DNA of 64,000 bases from Thermoplasmatota archaeon (GTDB taxonomy: Archaea; Thermoplasmatota; JAKEGO01): the NCBI GenBank assembly GCA_028279595.1, contig JANQNK010000008.1:62001-126000 (forward strand), in the 5' to 3' direction. This document shows positions 51,583-57,853 of the stretch, piece by piece (the stretch's first letter is position 1; each line of letters begins with the position of its first letter). A program made the position numbers and the translations under genes. A model generated the notes under the pieces. That model had not been told where the DNA came from, searched no databases, and saw only the letters and a program-made list of their open reading frames with translations.

Positions 51583-51590
51583 TTTTTTTT
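51583..51590 (+). terminator. Poly-T terminator after the RHH gene
   Basis: Eight T about 55 nt after the RHH stop codon, before the TM-protein gene. Confidence 0.45.
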
Positions 51591-51633
51591 ACAATCAACA
51601 ATACATTTTAGTATTCAAAACCTATATAATTTT

Positions 51634-52359
51634 ATGATTTCATTTCCACCAATCGAACTCTCGTTCAAATATATTTACTACCTAAGTACACTTGGCATTT
51701 TTTTTCTTGGTTTATACGCTTTAAAACAAGGTATTGATCAACTTTCCTTACTAAAAAAACAACATCAAACGAAAATTGAATCAGAACAATTACGCATCAA
51801 ATTATCCAATCTACGAATAAAAAGAGAAGCAATCATCTTTGCTTTAACCCAAAATCAATATTTCGAAGAAGAGATAATACCACTTTATGAAGAATTAAAA
51901 GAATCAATAGACCTTAAAAACATGAAATATTTTAAAAACGCTACATTAACCATTGAAGGTAATCGAATAAAATTCCACCATAAAACTACGAAAGTCCCAA
52001 TTGAAGAAAACAAAATGATAGAAGAACTATCACCAAAATTATCTGTTCTTTATAACAAAATGGGAACATTCGCCATGTATTTCTGTACCGGAATTGCAGA
52101 CGAACAAACAGGTTATCATTCTTGTGGTAAGCTCTATATAACAATCATTAAAGACCTCTCCCCACTATTTATCAATATAAATAAAAAAGACAACAACACC
52201 ATCGATCAATCAATCTACCAAATCAAACTCTTCATGAAATGGGAATTGACATCAATTCAAGAAGATTTTATCGAAAATCTCCAGAATCAACTTGAAAAAG
52301 GAAAAAACATTGTTGATATCAACATACCAATTCTTGGGTTATCAAACACTGAACCATAA
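51634..52359 (+). CDS. Element-encoded protein with one N-terminal TM helix
   Basis: A 241-residue protein of unknown family in AT-rich codons. A TM helix is at about 9-32 (FKYIYYLSTLGIFFLGLYALKQG), followed by a long coiled-coil-like helix (SLLKKQHQTKIESEQLRIKLSNLRIKREAIIFAL) and a mixed C-terminal domain. The positive-inside pattern puts the C-terminal bulk in the cytoplasm. The ATG at 51634 is chosen over a TTG at 51577 that precedes any likely promoter and overlaps the T run. A role in membrane association of the element or in superinfection control is only a guess. Confidence 0.65.
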   Translation: MISFPPIELSFKYIYYLSTLGIFFLGLYALKQGIDQLSLLKKQHQTKIESEQLRIKLSNLRIKREAIIFALTQNQYFEEEIIPLYEELKESIDLKNMKYFKNATLTIEGNRIKFHHKTTKVPIEENKMIEELSPKLSVLYNKMGTFAMYFCTGIADEQTGYHSCGKLYITIIKDLSPLFININKKDNNTIDQSIYQIKLFMKWELTSIQEDFIENLQNQLEKGKNIVDINIPILGLSNTEP

Positions 52360-52534
52360 ATTCCCTTAGCACATTCACATTTCAACCGATTCATCGGCTT
52401 TAAAACCAAACACACCCACCCCAATTCAAACGTAGTCTCAAAGATCATCATGGAACCTTTTCTCAAATTCACAACAATCTTATCGGACATTACCAGATAT
52501 GCGACATTTCAAGAAATCCTTTGATAATAGTTAA

Positions 52535-52594
52535 GCGGCTCAACTTGATATTTATTCACGTTGAGCCGCCCGTTTCGCACACTCCAATAGGAGT
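52535..52594 (-). ncRNA. Hairpin pair downstream of the element tRNA, with a 12-nt anticodon-arm complement
   Basis: Read on the minus strand: hairpin ACTCC-TATT-GGAGT, then GTGCGAAAC, then a 10-bp hairpin GCGGCTCAAC/GTTGAGCCGC (52535-52569). AGTGTGCGAAAC is exactly complementary to the anticodon loop and flank GTTTCGCACACT of the tRNA 70 nt upstream, and the next bases (TAGGAGT side) match its variable arm. The layout, two hairpins split by a short linker after a tRNA, matches the modules near the tRNA-Leu genes. Confidence 0.5.
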
Positions 52595-52635
52595 ATACAT
52601 TTAACATTCTAAGATTATTTAACCCTTTCCCTAAG

Positions 52636-52719
52636 TGCGGGGGATGGGATTTGAACCCACGAACTCCTATGGATTAGTGTGCGAAACTAACGCCGTTGAC
52701 CAAGCTTAGCTACCCCCGC
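52636..52719 (-). tRNA. Leucine-type class II tRNA with anticodon CGC
   Basis: 84 nt, fully paired cloverleaf: acceptor GCGGGGG/CCCCCGC, discriminator A, D arm GCT/GGC with GG in the loop, anticodon stem TTAGT/ACTAA around TTCGCAC, variable arm TCC-ATA-GGA, and T arm GTGGG-TTCAAAT-CCCAT. It aligns base for base with tRNA-Leu(CAG) at 55647, with the same length, so LeuRS identity marks (A73, long arm) are kept. But the anticodon is CGC, which reads the alanine codon GCG. CCA is not encoded. It starts 4 nt after the stop codon of the RHH-like gene and is probably processed from that transcript. Confidence 0.8.
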
Positions 52720-52723
52720 ACAT

Positions 52724-53050
52724 TCACGCTTTTTTCTGATATTCTACATCATCCTCGTCCTCTATAAACAACCAACTATGAACATCCTCTCCACTCTTAA
52801 TCACTTTAACAATTTCAACTGGACTTAAATTCATTAACCGATTAACCTCTTCAAAGTAATCAACCATATTCTCTTCGGTTAAATCAAATTTATTTGCTAA
52901 ATGATAATCCAAGTACATTACAGCCATCCTAACTACTGCATTCTGATTCAATTTTTTACCTTGATGATACTCATAATATGATCTAATTCGTTCAATCCAT
53001 TGTGAAGTTCCTTTTGATACACGAACAGTTGTATATTCAATATCAAACAT
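52724..53050 (-). CDS. RHH-like small protein upstream of the tRNA
   Basis: A 108-residue protein. The first 55 residues (DIEYTTVRVSKGTSQWIERIRSYYEYHQGKKLNQNAVVRMAVMYL) look like a ribbon-helix-helix unit with a long insert between the two helices. The rest is acidic and helical (LTEENMVDYFEEVNRLMNL...DEDDVEYQKKA). ATTATAAATAAT near 53070-53085 and GGGGGT before the ATG serve as promoter and binding site. Four bases after its stop the tRNA begins, so protein and tRNA are likely made from one RNA. Its last sense codon is GCG, the codon that tRNA's anticodon reads. Confidence 0.6.
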   Translation of the reverse strand: MFDIEYTTVRVSKGTSQWIERIRSYYEYHQGKKLNQNAVVRMAVMYLDYHLANKFDLTEENMVDYFEEVNRLMNLSPVEIVKVIKSGEDVHSWLFIEDEDDVEYQKKA

Positions 53051-53675
53051 ATATTGGATATACCCCCCTTATTATTTATAATTATCCCTGAGTGTGCCAT
53101 ATAATATACAACACAAACAACCATCTTGTAGCAACCCCTTTTCTCACGTTTTTTTACGCTAGAGTAGGGTTTATCGAAGGTTTTTACTCAAAATATGTAA
53201 AATGTGTAGCAACCTGCCGACCTTAAATTAGATTCATAGGGGGCCCCTGCGGGGCCCCAGGTCGGCCCCCTCCCCACGGAGGTCGTGAGGGACAACGTAA
53301 CCGAGAAGAAAGATTGAGAACGACAAGAACAACTGTCCCTCTTACGGCCTCCTTGGATAGGGTATGCTTTGATCCTCAAAGACGACTGCTATGGCTATTA
53401 GATTTGATATTCAATATAAAGACAAGCCACCCACGATACCCGGGACAGGCAGACCTTCAGCCTGGTCCCGAATCTATCTCCCGCCTTCGTCGCTTTCCAC
53501 GTTCGAGACGGGTACACGTGGAAACCGACGCCCCAATACTTGGATGCCCTTGCAAGTATCAAACCAACCATAATTACCAAATTAATATTCAATTTGTATA
53601 AATTTAGTCAAACAACTAATAAACTTACCATTCAATACAATGTTGGGACCAATCTCGTGGTCTCAAGGTGAAAGT
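53051..53675. other. Structured non-coding stretch of the element
   Basis: No convincing gene in about 620 bases. Two strong structures stand out. At 53217-53265 CCGACCT/AGGTCGG encloses a second stem GGGGCCCC-TGC-GGGGCCCC. At 53441-53470 CGGGACAGGC pairs GCCTGGTCCCG with one bulge, and 24 bases on TTTCCACGT pairs ACGTGGAAA (53494-53524). The GC-rich stems stand out in AT-rich surroundings. They could be a replication origin, a packaging or transfer site, or small RNAs. The last 35 bases carry the promoter region and GGTGA of the beta-helix gene. Confidence 0.5.
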
Positions 53676-54638
53676 ATGAAACATATATTGATAGGAATAT
53701 GCATTGTATTGGGAATATTATTGTTGATTGGTAACACCCAAGGGGATCTAATTACCGTCGATGATAGTGGAGGGAAAGACCATTTAACAATACAGGCCGC
53801 TGTCGACGCAGCATCCAACAACGACAACATCAAGGTGTATGCAGGAACATACGCCGAAACTGTTAATATTACCAACAAAGACATCAATATTTACAACAAT
53901 CCAGGCGACACCGTCACTGTTACTGGTGGAGGAGGTTCTACTGATTGGGGTTTCAACATTGTTGATGGTGATGGATTATGGATTGAAGGAATTGACATTG
54001 ATGATGTAATACACGGAATTCGAGTCGAATCTACTGACGGTATACGTATCGAATATGTTAACATTACAAATATTGACTACACCGGAATTAGATTAAAAGA
54101 ATGTTCTGATTATTGGATCGAACATATATTCGTCGATGGTACCAACACACCCGCAAACGACGGATACGGCATTTACATTTTCTCAACTGATGATACAAAT
54201 GGAGATAACATGTGGGGTGACTGTCGAGATTTAACCATTCAAGACATGGGAAAATCAGGAATCCGTATCGAATGGCATACTGGGACTGGTGCTAGCGACA
54301 TTGTCCTACGTGATATTCTAATTGATAACGTTGGAGAAAATGGATTCCATATTAAACGCTCAAAAAATATCAGAATCGTAGATTGTACAACGGATAATAC
54401 AGGAGAATATGGAGTCAAATTGATGAATTGCGCTGGTGACGCTAGTAATCCAATCGAAGTTTGGGAAAGCGACTGCTATGCGCATGACTCATATGCAGGT
54501 GGATATGACAATGTAGGTGAAGACTGGGATAAAAACTACTACGAAGGAGGAACAGGAGATTATACTATGGATGGTGATGCGGGTGCAACTGATACACGTC
54601 AAGTTCAAACCGCATATGATGTGGATCCGTGGCCATAA
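53676..54638 (+). CDS. Secreted right-handed beta-helix protein
   Basis: A 320-residue exported protein. A signal peptide (MKHILIGICIVLGILLLIGNTQG) is followed by the pectin-lyase-like start ITVDDSGGKDHLTIQAAVDAASNNDNIKVYAGTYAE and repeated parallel beta-helix turns (IDIDDVIHGIRVESTDGIRIEYVNITNIDYTGIRLKECSDYWIEHI and so on), as in NosD-type proteins. The acidic C-terminal end (GDYTMDGDAGATDT) may bind calcium. GGTGA is 4 nt before the ATG at 53676; an ATG at 53640 precedes the binding site. Cargo of the element, perhaps glycan-degrading or adhesive, changing the host surface. A hairpin terminator follows. Confidence 0.82.
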   Translation: MKHILIGICIVLGILLLIGNTQGDLITVDDSGGKDHLTIQAAVDAASNNDNIKVYAGTYAETVNITNKDINIYNNPGDTVTVTGGGGSTDWGFNIVDGDGLWIEGIDIDDVIHGIRVESTDGIRIEYVNITNIDYTGIRLKECSDYWIEHIFVDGTNTPANDGYGIYIFSTDDTNGDNMWGDCRDLTIQDMGKSGIRIEWHTGTGASDIVLRDILIDNVGENGFHIKRSKNIRIVDCTTDNTGEYGVKLMNCAGDASNPIEVWESDCYAHDSYAGGYDNVGEDWDKNYYEGGTGDYTMDGDAGATDTRQVQTAYDVDPWP

Positions 54639-54648
54639 CAGTGTTTAC

Positions 54649-54681
54649 TGAGGGGATATATTCCCCTCACTTTCATTTTTT
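54649..54681 (+). terminator. Hairpin plus T-run terminator
   Basis: TGAGGGGA (54649-54656) pairs perfectly with TCCCCTCA (54662-54669) and is followed by ATTTTTT, just after the beta-helix gene. Confidence 0.65.
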
Positions 54682-54778
54682 ACGGACCCCGAAGACGACG
54701 ATAGAGATAATACACTACTCCAAGGATGACTATCCATGCAATACAAACTGGAGGATTGAATTCCACAATCAATATCAT
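54680..54778 (-). CDS. 32-residue single-TM protein
   Basis: Reads MILIVEFNPPVCIAWIVILG then VVYYLYRRLRGP: one hydrophobic helix with a strongly basic end, so the C terminus is in the cytoplasm. AGGTGAT lies just before the ATG and directly after the stop codon of the 172-residue gene, so it is translated from the same RNA. Small TM peptides of this kind are common in archaeal plasmids and viruses (holin-like, toxin or membrane regulators). Too small for family assignment. Confidence 0.5.
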   Translation of the reverse strand: MILIVEFNPPVCIAWIVILGVVYYLYRRLRGP

Positions 54779-54786
54779 AATATCAC

Positions 54787-55305
54787 CTACGTATTTACTG
54801 CATCTGAGACTACTTTCTCTCCAACGACAGTTCCTGATTTCTCTACTTTGACCTTTTTCAATTTCACTCCTTGTTTCTTCACTAGCTCCTGATCAATTTT
54901 ATAGAAATATTCGCCACCAATCGATTTTGCAGACATGATTGAATGACGACCTTGGCGTCGATATTTTTGTGGAACTTCTTCCTTTGTAACGTAACCGCGT
55001 CGACGAAGAATATCCCAGAAACGGACCTCGTCTTCATTCACTGCACCAATCTTCAAGGCTATCTCAAGAAGATCATCATTGACGTCTGCATTGCCATCGA
55101 TGATGTCCTCGATAGGGAAGCTCTCGTGGATTGGATTAACGAACTTGGTCCACAGACTGCCTTTGGTATAAGCAGAATCGAACACCGTTCCAACCTGAGA
55201 ACTGACCTTACGATTCTTGAAGTTGTCTCCTTCTATCATTATCTCGAAACGAATCTTGTAAAGTGCTTTGGAATAGATCTTCACCTTGCCACGGATGTTG
55301 AACAT
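54787..55305 (-). CDS. Element protein of unknown function
   Basis: A 172-residue soluble protein. The first third is beta-like (MFNIRGKVKIYSKALYKIRFEIMIEG). The middle has NDDLLEIALKIGAVNEDEVRFWDILRRRGYVTKEEVPQKYRRQGRH, which reads as a winged-helix or similar small helical DNA-binding fold. The end is basic (VKKQGVKLKKVKVEKSGTVVGEK). It could be the element's regulator or accessory recombination factor (excisionase-like), given its position next to the right attachment site, but no family is recognised. It is followed by the 32-residue TM gene. Confidence 0.55.
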   Translation of the reverse strand: MFNIRGKVKIYSKALYKIRFEIMIEGDNFKNRKVSSQVGTVFDSAYTKGSLWTKFVNPIHESFPIEDIIDGNADVNDDLLEIALKIGAVNEDEVRFWDILRRRGYVTKEEVPQKYRRQGRHSIMSAKSIGGEYFYKIDQELVKKQGVKLKKVKVEKSGTVVGEKVVSDAVNT

Positions 55306-55372
55306 AGTGCAAATGACAGAGGTGGATTGGAACCGTGGATCTAGGACCGGCTCCAGAATCGGGTCTTCGGGA

Positions 55373-55449
55373 AAAATTCTAGATCATATTGACGATTCCC
55401 GAAGCCGGACGGCCCGTAGGGTCGTCAAGGTCGAATCCCCTCTTCCGCA
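55373..55449 (+). repeat. Hairpin unit ending in a T-arm-like sequence
   Basis: TTCTAGA, then GACGATTCCC pairing GGGTCGTC (55391-55426, 2-nt bulge), then AAGGTCGAATCCCCTCTTCCGCA, which reads like the 3' half of a tRNA T arm and acceptor. CTTCGGGAA upstream can instead pair with TTCCCGAAG. It resembles the unit at 24732-24889, which also ends AGGTCGAATCCC. Confidence 0.45.
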
Positions 55450-55475
55450 ACACCGTTCTCACGTCTCCTATCGAT

Positions 55476-55583
55476 CGTACTCGAAGGGCGTTGCTCCATG
55501 ACACCATCAAACGTCGATTCCCTTGCTTCGGGAATCGACTGGCCCGTGGATTCCATATCGTCTCCGAATTGTGGAATCCCCGG
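55476..55583 (+). repeat. Double-hairpin module at the right end of the element
   Basis: CGTACTCGAAGGGCGTTGCT, then hairpin 1 (GTCGATTCCC/GGGAATCGAC, 55513-55539), the constant linker TGGCCCG, hairpin 2 (GGATTCCA/TGGAATCC, 55548-55579), then CCGG running into attR TCCCTGCGGGTCCG. Linker and outer ends match the modules at 24592 and 55757, but hairpin 2 has a wholly different, still fully paired stem. Confidence 0.75.
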
Positions 55584-55597
55584 TCCCTGCGGGTCCG
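55584..55597 (+). repeat. attR, 14-bp copy of the tRNA-Arg 3' end
   Basis: TCCCTGCGGGTCCG identical to 50264-50277. Only these bases of the tRNA are repeated, so the right end is no tRNA gene. Confidence 0.8.
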
Positions 55598-55610
55598 CCT
55601 TTCCCCAAAC

Positions 55611-55620
55611 GATAATATAA
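55611..55620 (+). promoter_or_regulatory. TATA box of tRNA-Leu(CAG)
   Basis: GATAATATAA is centred about 31 nt before the tRNA, just outside attR. Confidence 0.5.
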
Positions 55621-55646
55621 CCCTACATTGTTGCATGGAACCCCGT

Positions 55647-55730
55647 GCGGGGGTAGCCAAGCCAGGTCAACGGCGCTAGATTCAGGGTCTAGTCCTTAGC
55701 GGTCCGAGGGTTCGAATCCCTTCCCCCGCA
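55647..55730 (+). tRNA. tRNA-Leu, anticodon CAG
   Basis: 84 nt, class II. Acceptor GCGGGGG/CCCCCGC with A73; anticodon stem CTAGA/TCTAG around TTCAGGG, giving CAG; variable arm TCCTTAGCGG region; T arm GAGGG-TTCGAAT-CCCTT. CCA is encoded at 55731-55733. It is 50 nt from the right end of the integrated element. Confidence 0.95.
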
Positions 55731-55756
55731 CCACCACCTTCTCGTCATTTCTAGAT

Positions 55757-55876
55757 TATACTCAGGTGGTGGTGCTGGAAGATGCTTCTAGACGTCGATC
55801 CCCTTACCGCAGGGATCGACTGGCCCGGACGTTTGGCTTCTCGTCAATTCATTTCAAACGTCCGGTCCCTCCCCCC
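55757..55876 (+). repeat. Double-hairpin module downstream of tRNA-Leu(CAG)
   Basis: TACTCAGGTGGTGGTGCTGG, GCTTCTAGAC, hairpin 1 (GTCGATCCC/GGGATCGAC, 55794-55820), linker TGGCCCG, hairpin 2 (GGACGTTTG/CAAACGTCC, 55827-55863, loop different from the 24611 copy), then GGTCCCTCCCCCC, the start of a tRNA-Leu acceptor end, broken off before the CCA. Confidence 0.75.
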
Positions 55877-55977
55877 AGGACCGCTCCTACTCCTCTATCC
55901 AATTCCTATCTCGATTGGTCTCTTGAGATTGATAGATGGACCAATCAATTATTAGGACAGCACGCGTATTACGTATC

Positions 55978-57261
55978 ATGACAGGAGTACCCGGACCGCC
56001 GATGATCATCCACGCCAGCCTGGTGCGAAGCCTCGATGGTTGGGTCAGGAACGTGATCGGTGAGTCCGATGCGGCGATCAGGGATGCGATCGAGGCCCCG
56101 GCGATCGATGCCCATCGGCATGGGGTCGAGCTCTACGAGGACATCGTCAAGGACGGATACAACACGAGGTTCATGGGCGTGGCCAGACTGGAGAATCCGT
56201 ACACGACCGTTTCTGATATCGCCGCGATGCTCGGGATCGAGGTCATCGACAATGACCAGCCCCTCTACTTCAGTGGTGCAGCGCCTGCCGAGGCCGCATC
56301 CTCCCTGATGAAGGACATAGATGCCGGAGTTTGCGACCTGGGGGTCATAGCGACCCATGATGCGATACAATCGATCAGATTGCTTCATGATCGGGATTAT
56401 CTTCAGAGCCTCCTGGGAATCCACAACGGCCGCAAACCGATCGATCTGTACGAGGAGTTCGCGGGTTTCCTGATGAACAGGCTCTGCATGGACAAATCGG
56501 ATTTCTGGAGATATGCCGATGCTTCTGCAGAGAACAGCAGGCAAGCGTACCAGGAGCAATTCGGTGTGGACCCGAAGCGACAGCCCGAGGAAAAGCGCAT
56601 GGAGACCCTGACCGAGACCGGCTTGTTCAGGTTCGGGGACAGTGCCAGGGTGAATGTGGACTCCAGCGGTTTCATCGTTGTCGCGAGCCCAGAGATCGTG
56701 AAGGAATATGACATAAAGACCCGAACCGGCCTTCTGGGGTCCCATCACATAGCGAACTACAGCAAGGACCCTTACAAGTTCCTCCATTACGGTCATCTGG
56801 AGAAGGCGGGACATCTGGCATTCGAACAGGCGGGCATCAACTTCAAGGCGCTCTATCACGAGTTCAATCCTTCTAGAAGGGTCATGTTCGACCCCTATTC
56901 AGCCTGGCCGAGCCAGGAGGCCGTATCCTGCAGACTGCTCATCGCGGACCACAGGGATGACCTGTTCGAGATAGCTGCCAGTTCGAAACATCTATTGACC
57001 TTCGCAGGCAACTTCGGCGACCTTGCCTCTCCCTGGAACGGACACGGAGTGGAGATGATGTGCATGGGCCATGAACGGATCCAGGACAAGGGGATGGACC
57101 TCTTCACATGGGTCGGGAACGGTGGCGCAAGCAAGAAGCAGGGTGTTGTGGTGATGGGCGATCCGAACATGCCCGAGTTGGAACAGAAGGAGTTCCAGTA
57201 TGTCCGGACGGACAGGATCGATGCCGGAATACCGTTCGAATCTCAGAAGATAGTCTGTTGA
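55978..57261 (+). CDS. Divergent thiolase-like protein
   Basis: A 427-residue soluble protein. Thiolase-type features are DSSGFIVVASPEIVKEYDI in the position of the 'DGAAALVLxSEE' block, HLAFEQAGINFKALYHEFNP in the position of the 'AxxxAlxxAGI...dIdxxEv' helix, and a late GNFGDLASPWNGHGVEM loop with Gly/His. The usual N-terminal catalytic Cys block is not clear, so activity as an acyl-CoA condensing enzyme is doubtful. Start: ATG 55978 is preferred to 55936. It lies alone, just past the tRNA-Leu module. The family call is tentative. Confidence 0.45.
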   Translation: MTGVPGPPMIIHASLVRSLDGWVRNVIGESDAAIRDAIEAPAIDAHRHGVELYEDIVKDGYNTRFMGVARLENPYTTVSDIAAMLGIEVIDNDQPLYFSGAAPAEAASSLMKDIDAGVCDLGVIATHDAIQSIRLLHDRDYLQSLLGIHNGRKPIDLYEEFAGFLMNRLCMDKSDFWRYADASAENSRQAYQEQFGVDPKRQPEEKRMETLTETGLFRFGDSARVNVDSSGFIVVASPEIVKEYDIKTRTGLLGSHHIANYSKDPYKFLHYGHLEKAGHLAFEQAGINFKALYHEFNPSRRVMFDPYSAWPSQEAVSCRLLIADHRDDLFEIAASSKHLLTFAGNFGDLASPWNGHGVEMMCMGHERIQDKGMDLFTWVGNGGASKKQGVVVMGDPNMPELEQKEFQYVRTDRIDAGIPFESQKIVC

Positions 57262-57367
57262 TCGACCGGTCATGACCGTTGGATCAAGGTTAACTCATCT
57301 CGACCTCAGGTCACTTACCGAACTGCATCCATTAGTGTACGAGGCGGAGTATCACTCGTTGAGGTCT

Positions 57368-57757
57368 TCACCGGTTCGTCATGTTGTAGGCCGGTTTCTG
57401 ACCGTTCATTTCCTGGAACCGCGCGATCAATCGTCGCTCGATCTTCTCGGCGGCCCCCTTGGGCAGTTCCTTGTAGGCGAAACCGTGGGGGCGCTTGTCG
57501 ATGAGCTTCTTCAAGCGGATGCCCTTGGCGTTCGAAGGGCCCGGGCTCAGATAGGAGTACCAACGATCGTAGAAGCCGTTCTTCGTCTCGACCTTCCCGA
57601 TCTTGACGATATCGCTCCGACCCCAGGAATAGTCGATCGTCCCGTCCATGATGGTGATGATGTAGATACCGATCTTCTTCGGGACCTTGCTCCTGTCTTC
57701 GAGTACGAAGGGGATAGGCGCGGTGAAACCTTCCTCCTGAAGCGTGGTTGAATCCAT
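57368..57757 (-). CDS. GIY-YIG-like nuclease domain protein
   Basis: A 129-residue protein. The core reads KKIGIYIITI, then DIVKIGKVETKNGFYDRWYSYLSPGPSN, RLKKLIDKRPHGFAYKELP, and EKIERRLIARFQEMNGQKPAYN. These give the GIY, YIG-like (KIG), Arg, Glu and Asn positions of the GIY-YIG fold. The second motif is KIG instead of YIG. Similar standalone proteins occur in phages and mobile elements. ATG 57757 has been chosen; an ATG at 57775 lies 18 nt upstream. No partner gene is adjacent. Confidence 0.55.
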   Translation of the reverse strand: MDSTTLQEEGFTAPIPFVLEDRSKVPKKIGIYIITIMDGTIDYSWGRSDIVKIGKVETKNGFYDRWYSYLSPGPSNAKGIRLKKLIDKRPHGFAYKELPKGAAEKIERRLIARFQEMNGQKPAYNMTNR

Positions 57758-57853
57758 TGAATGGTAAAATGTCACCTACTATTTTTTGATTTGGATGGTC
57801 GCGGAGACCGGATCCGGTCAGAAAAAGGGATGTCAATCTGTTTATCCCGCCCT

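Larger units (their letters stand above)
50264..55597 (+). mobile_element. 5.3-kb integrated element in tRNA-Arg(UCG)
   Basis: TCCCTGCGGGTCCG, the T-arm/acceptor end of tRNA-Arg, is repeated exactly at 50264-50277 (attL) and 55584-55597 (attR). Inside, codon use turns sharply AT-rich. The integrase gene lies next to attL and reads toward the tRNA, and the attachment site is outside the integrase gene (pNOB8-like rather than SSV-like layout). Contents: integrase, two ribbon-helix-helix-like proteins, a TM protein, a beta-helix secreted protein, a 32-residue TM protein, an unknown 172-residue protein, a Leu-type tRNA, and several strong hairpins. No replication gene is recognised, so it may be a remnant or depend on the host or a helper. 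Confidence 0.85.

Noticed and set aside
53188..53601. Short open frames over the hairpin region of the element
   Set aside because: No ribosome-binding site or TATA box at suitable distance, and they run straight through the strong stems.
54629..54892. 87-residue plus-strand frame after the beta-helix gene
   Set aside because: It overlaps the preceding stop region and crosses a terminator hairpin; the minus strand there has a coupled small gene with a proper ribosome-binding site.
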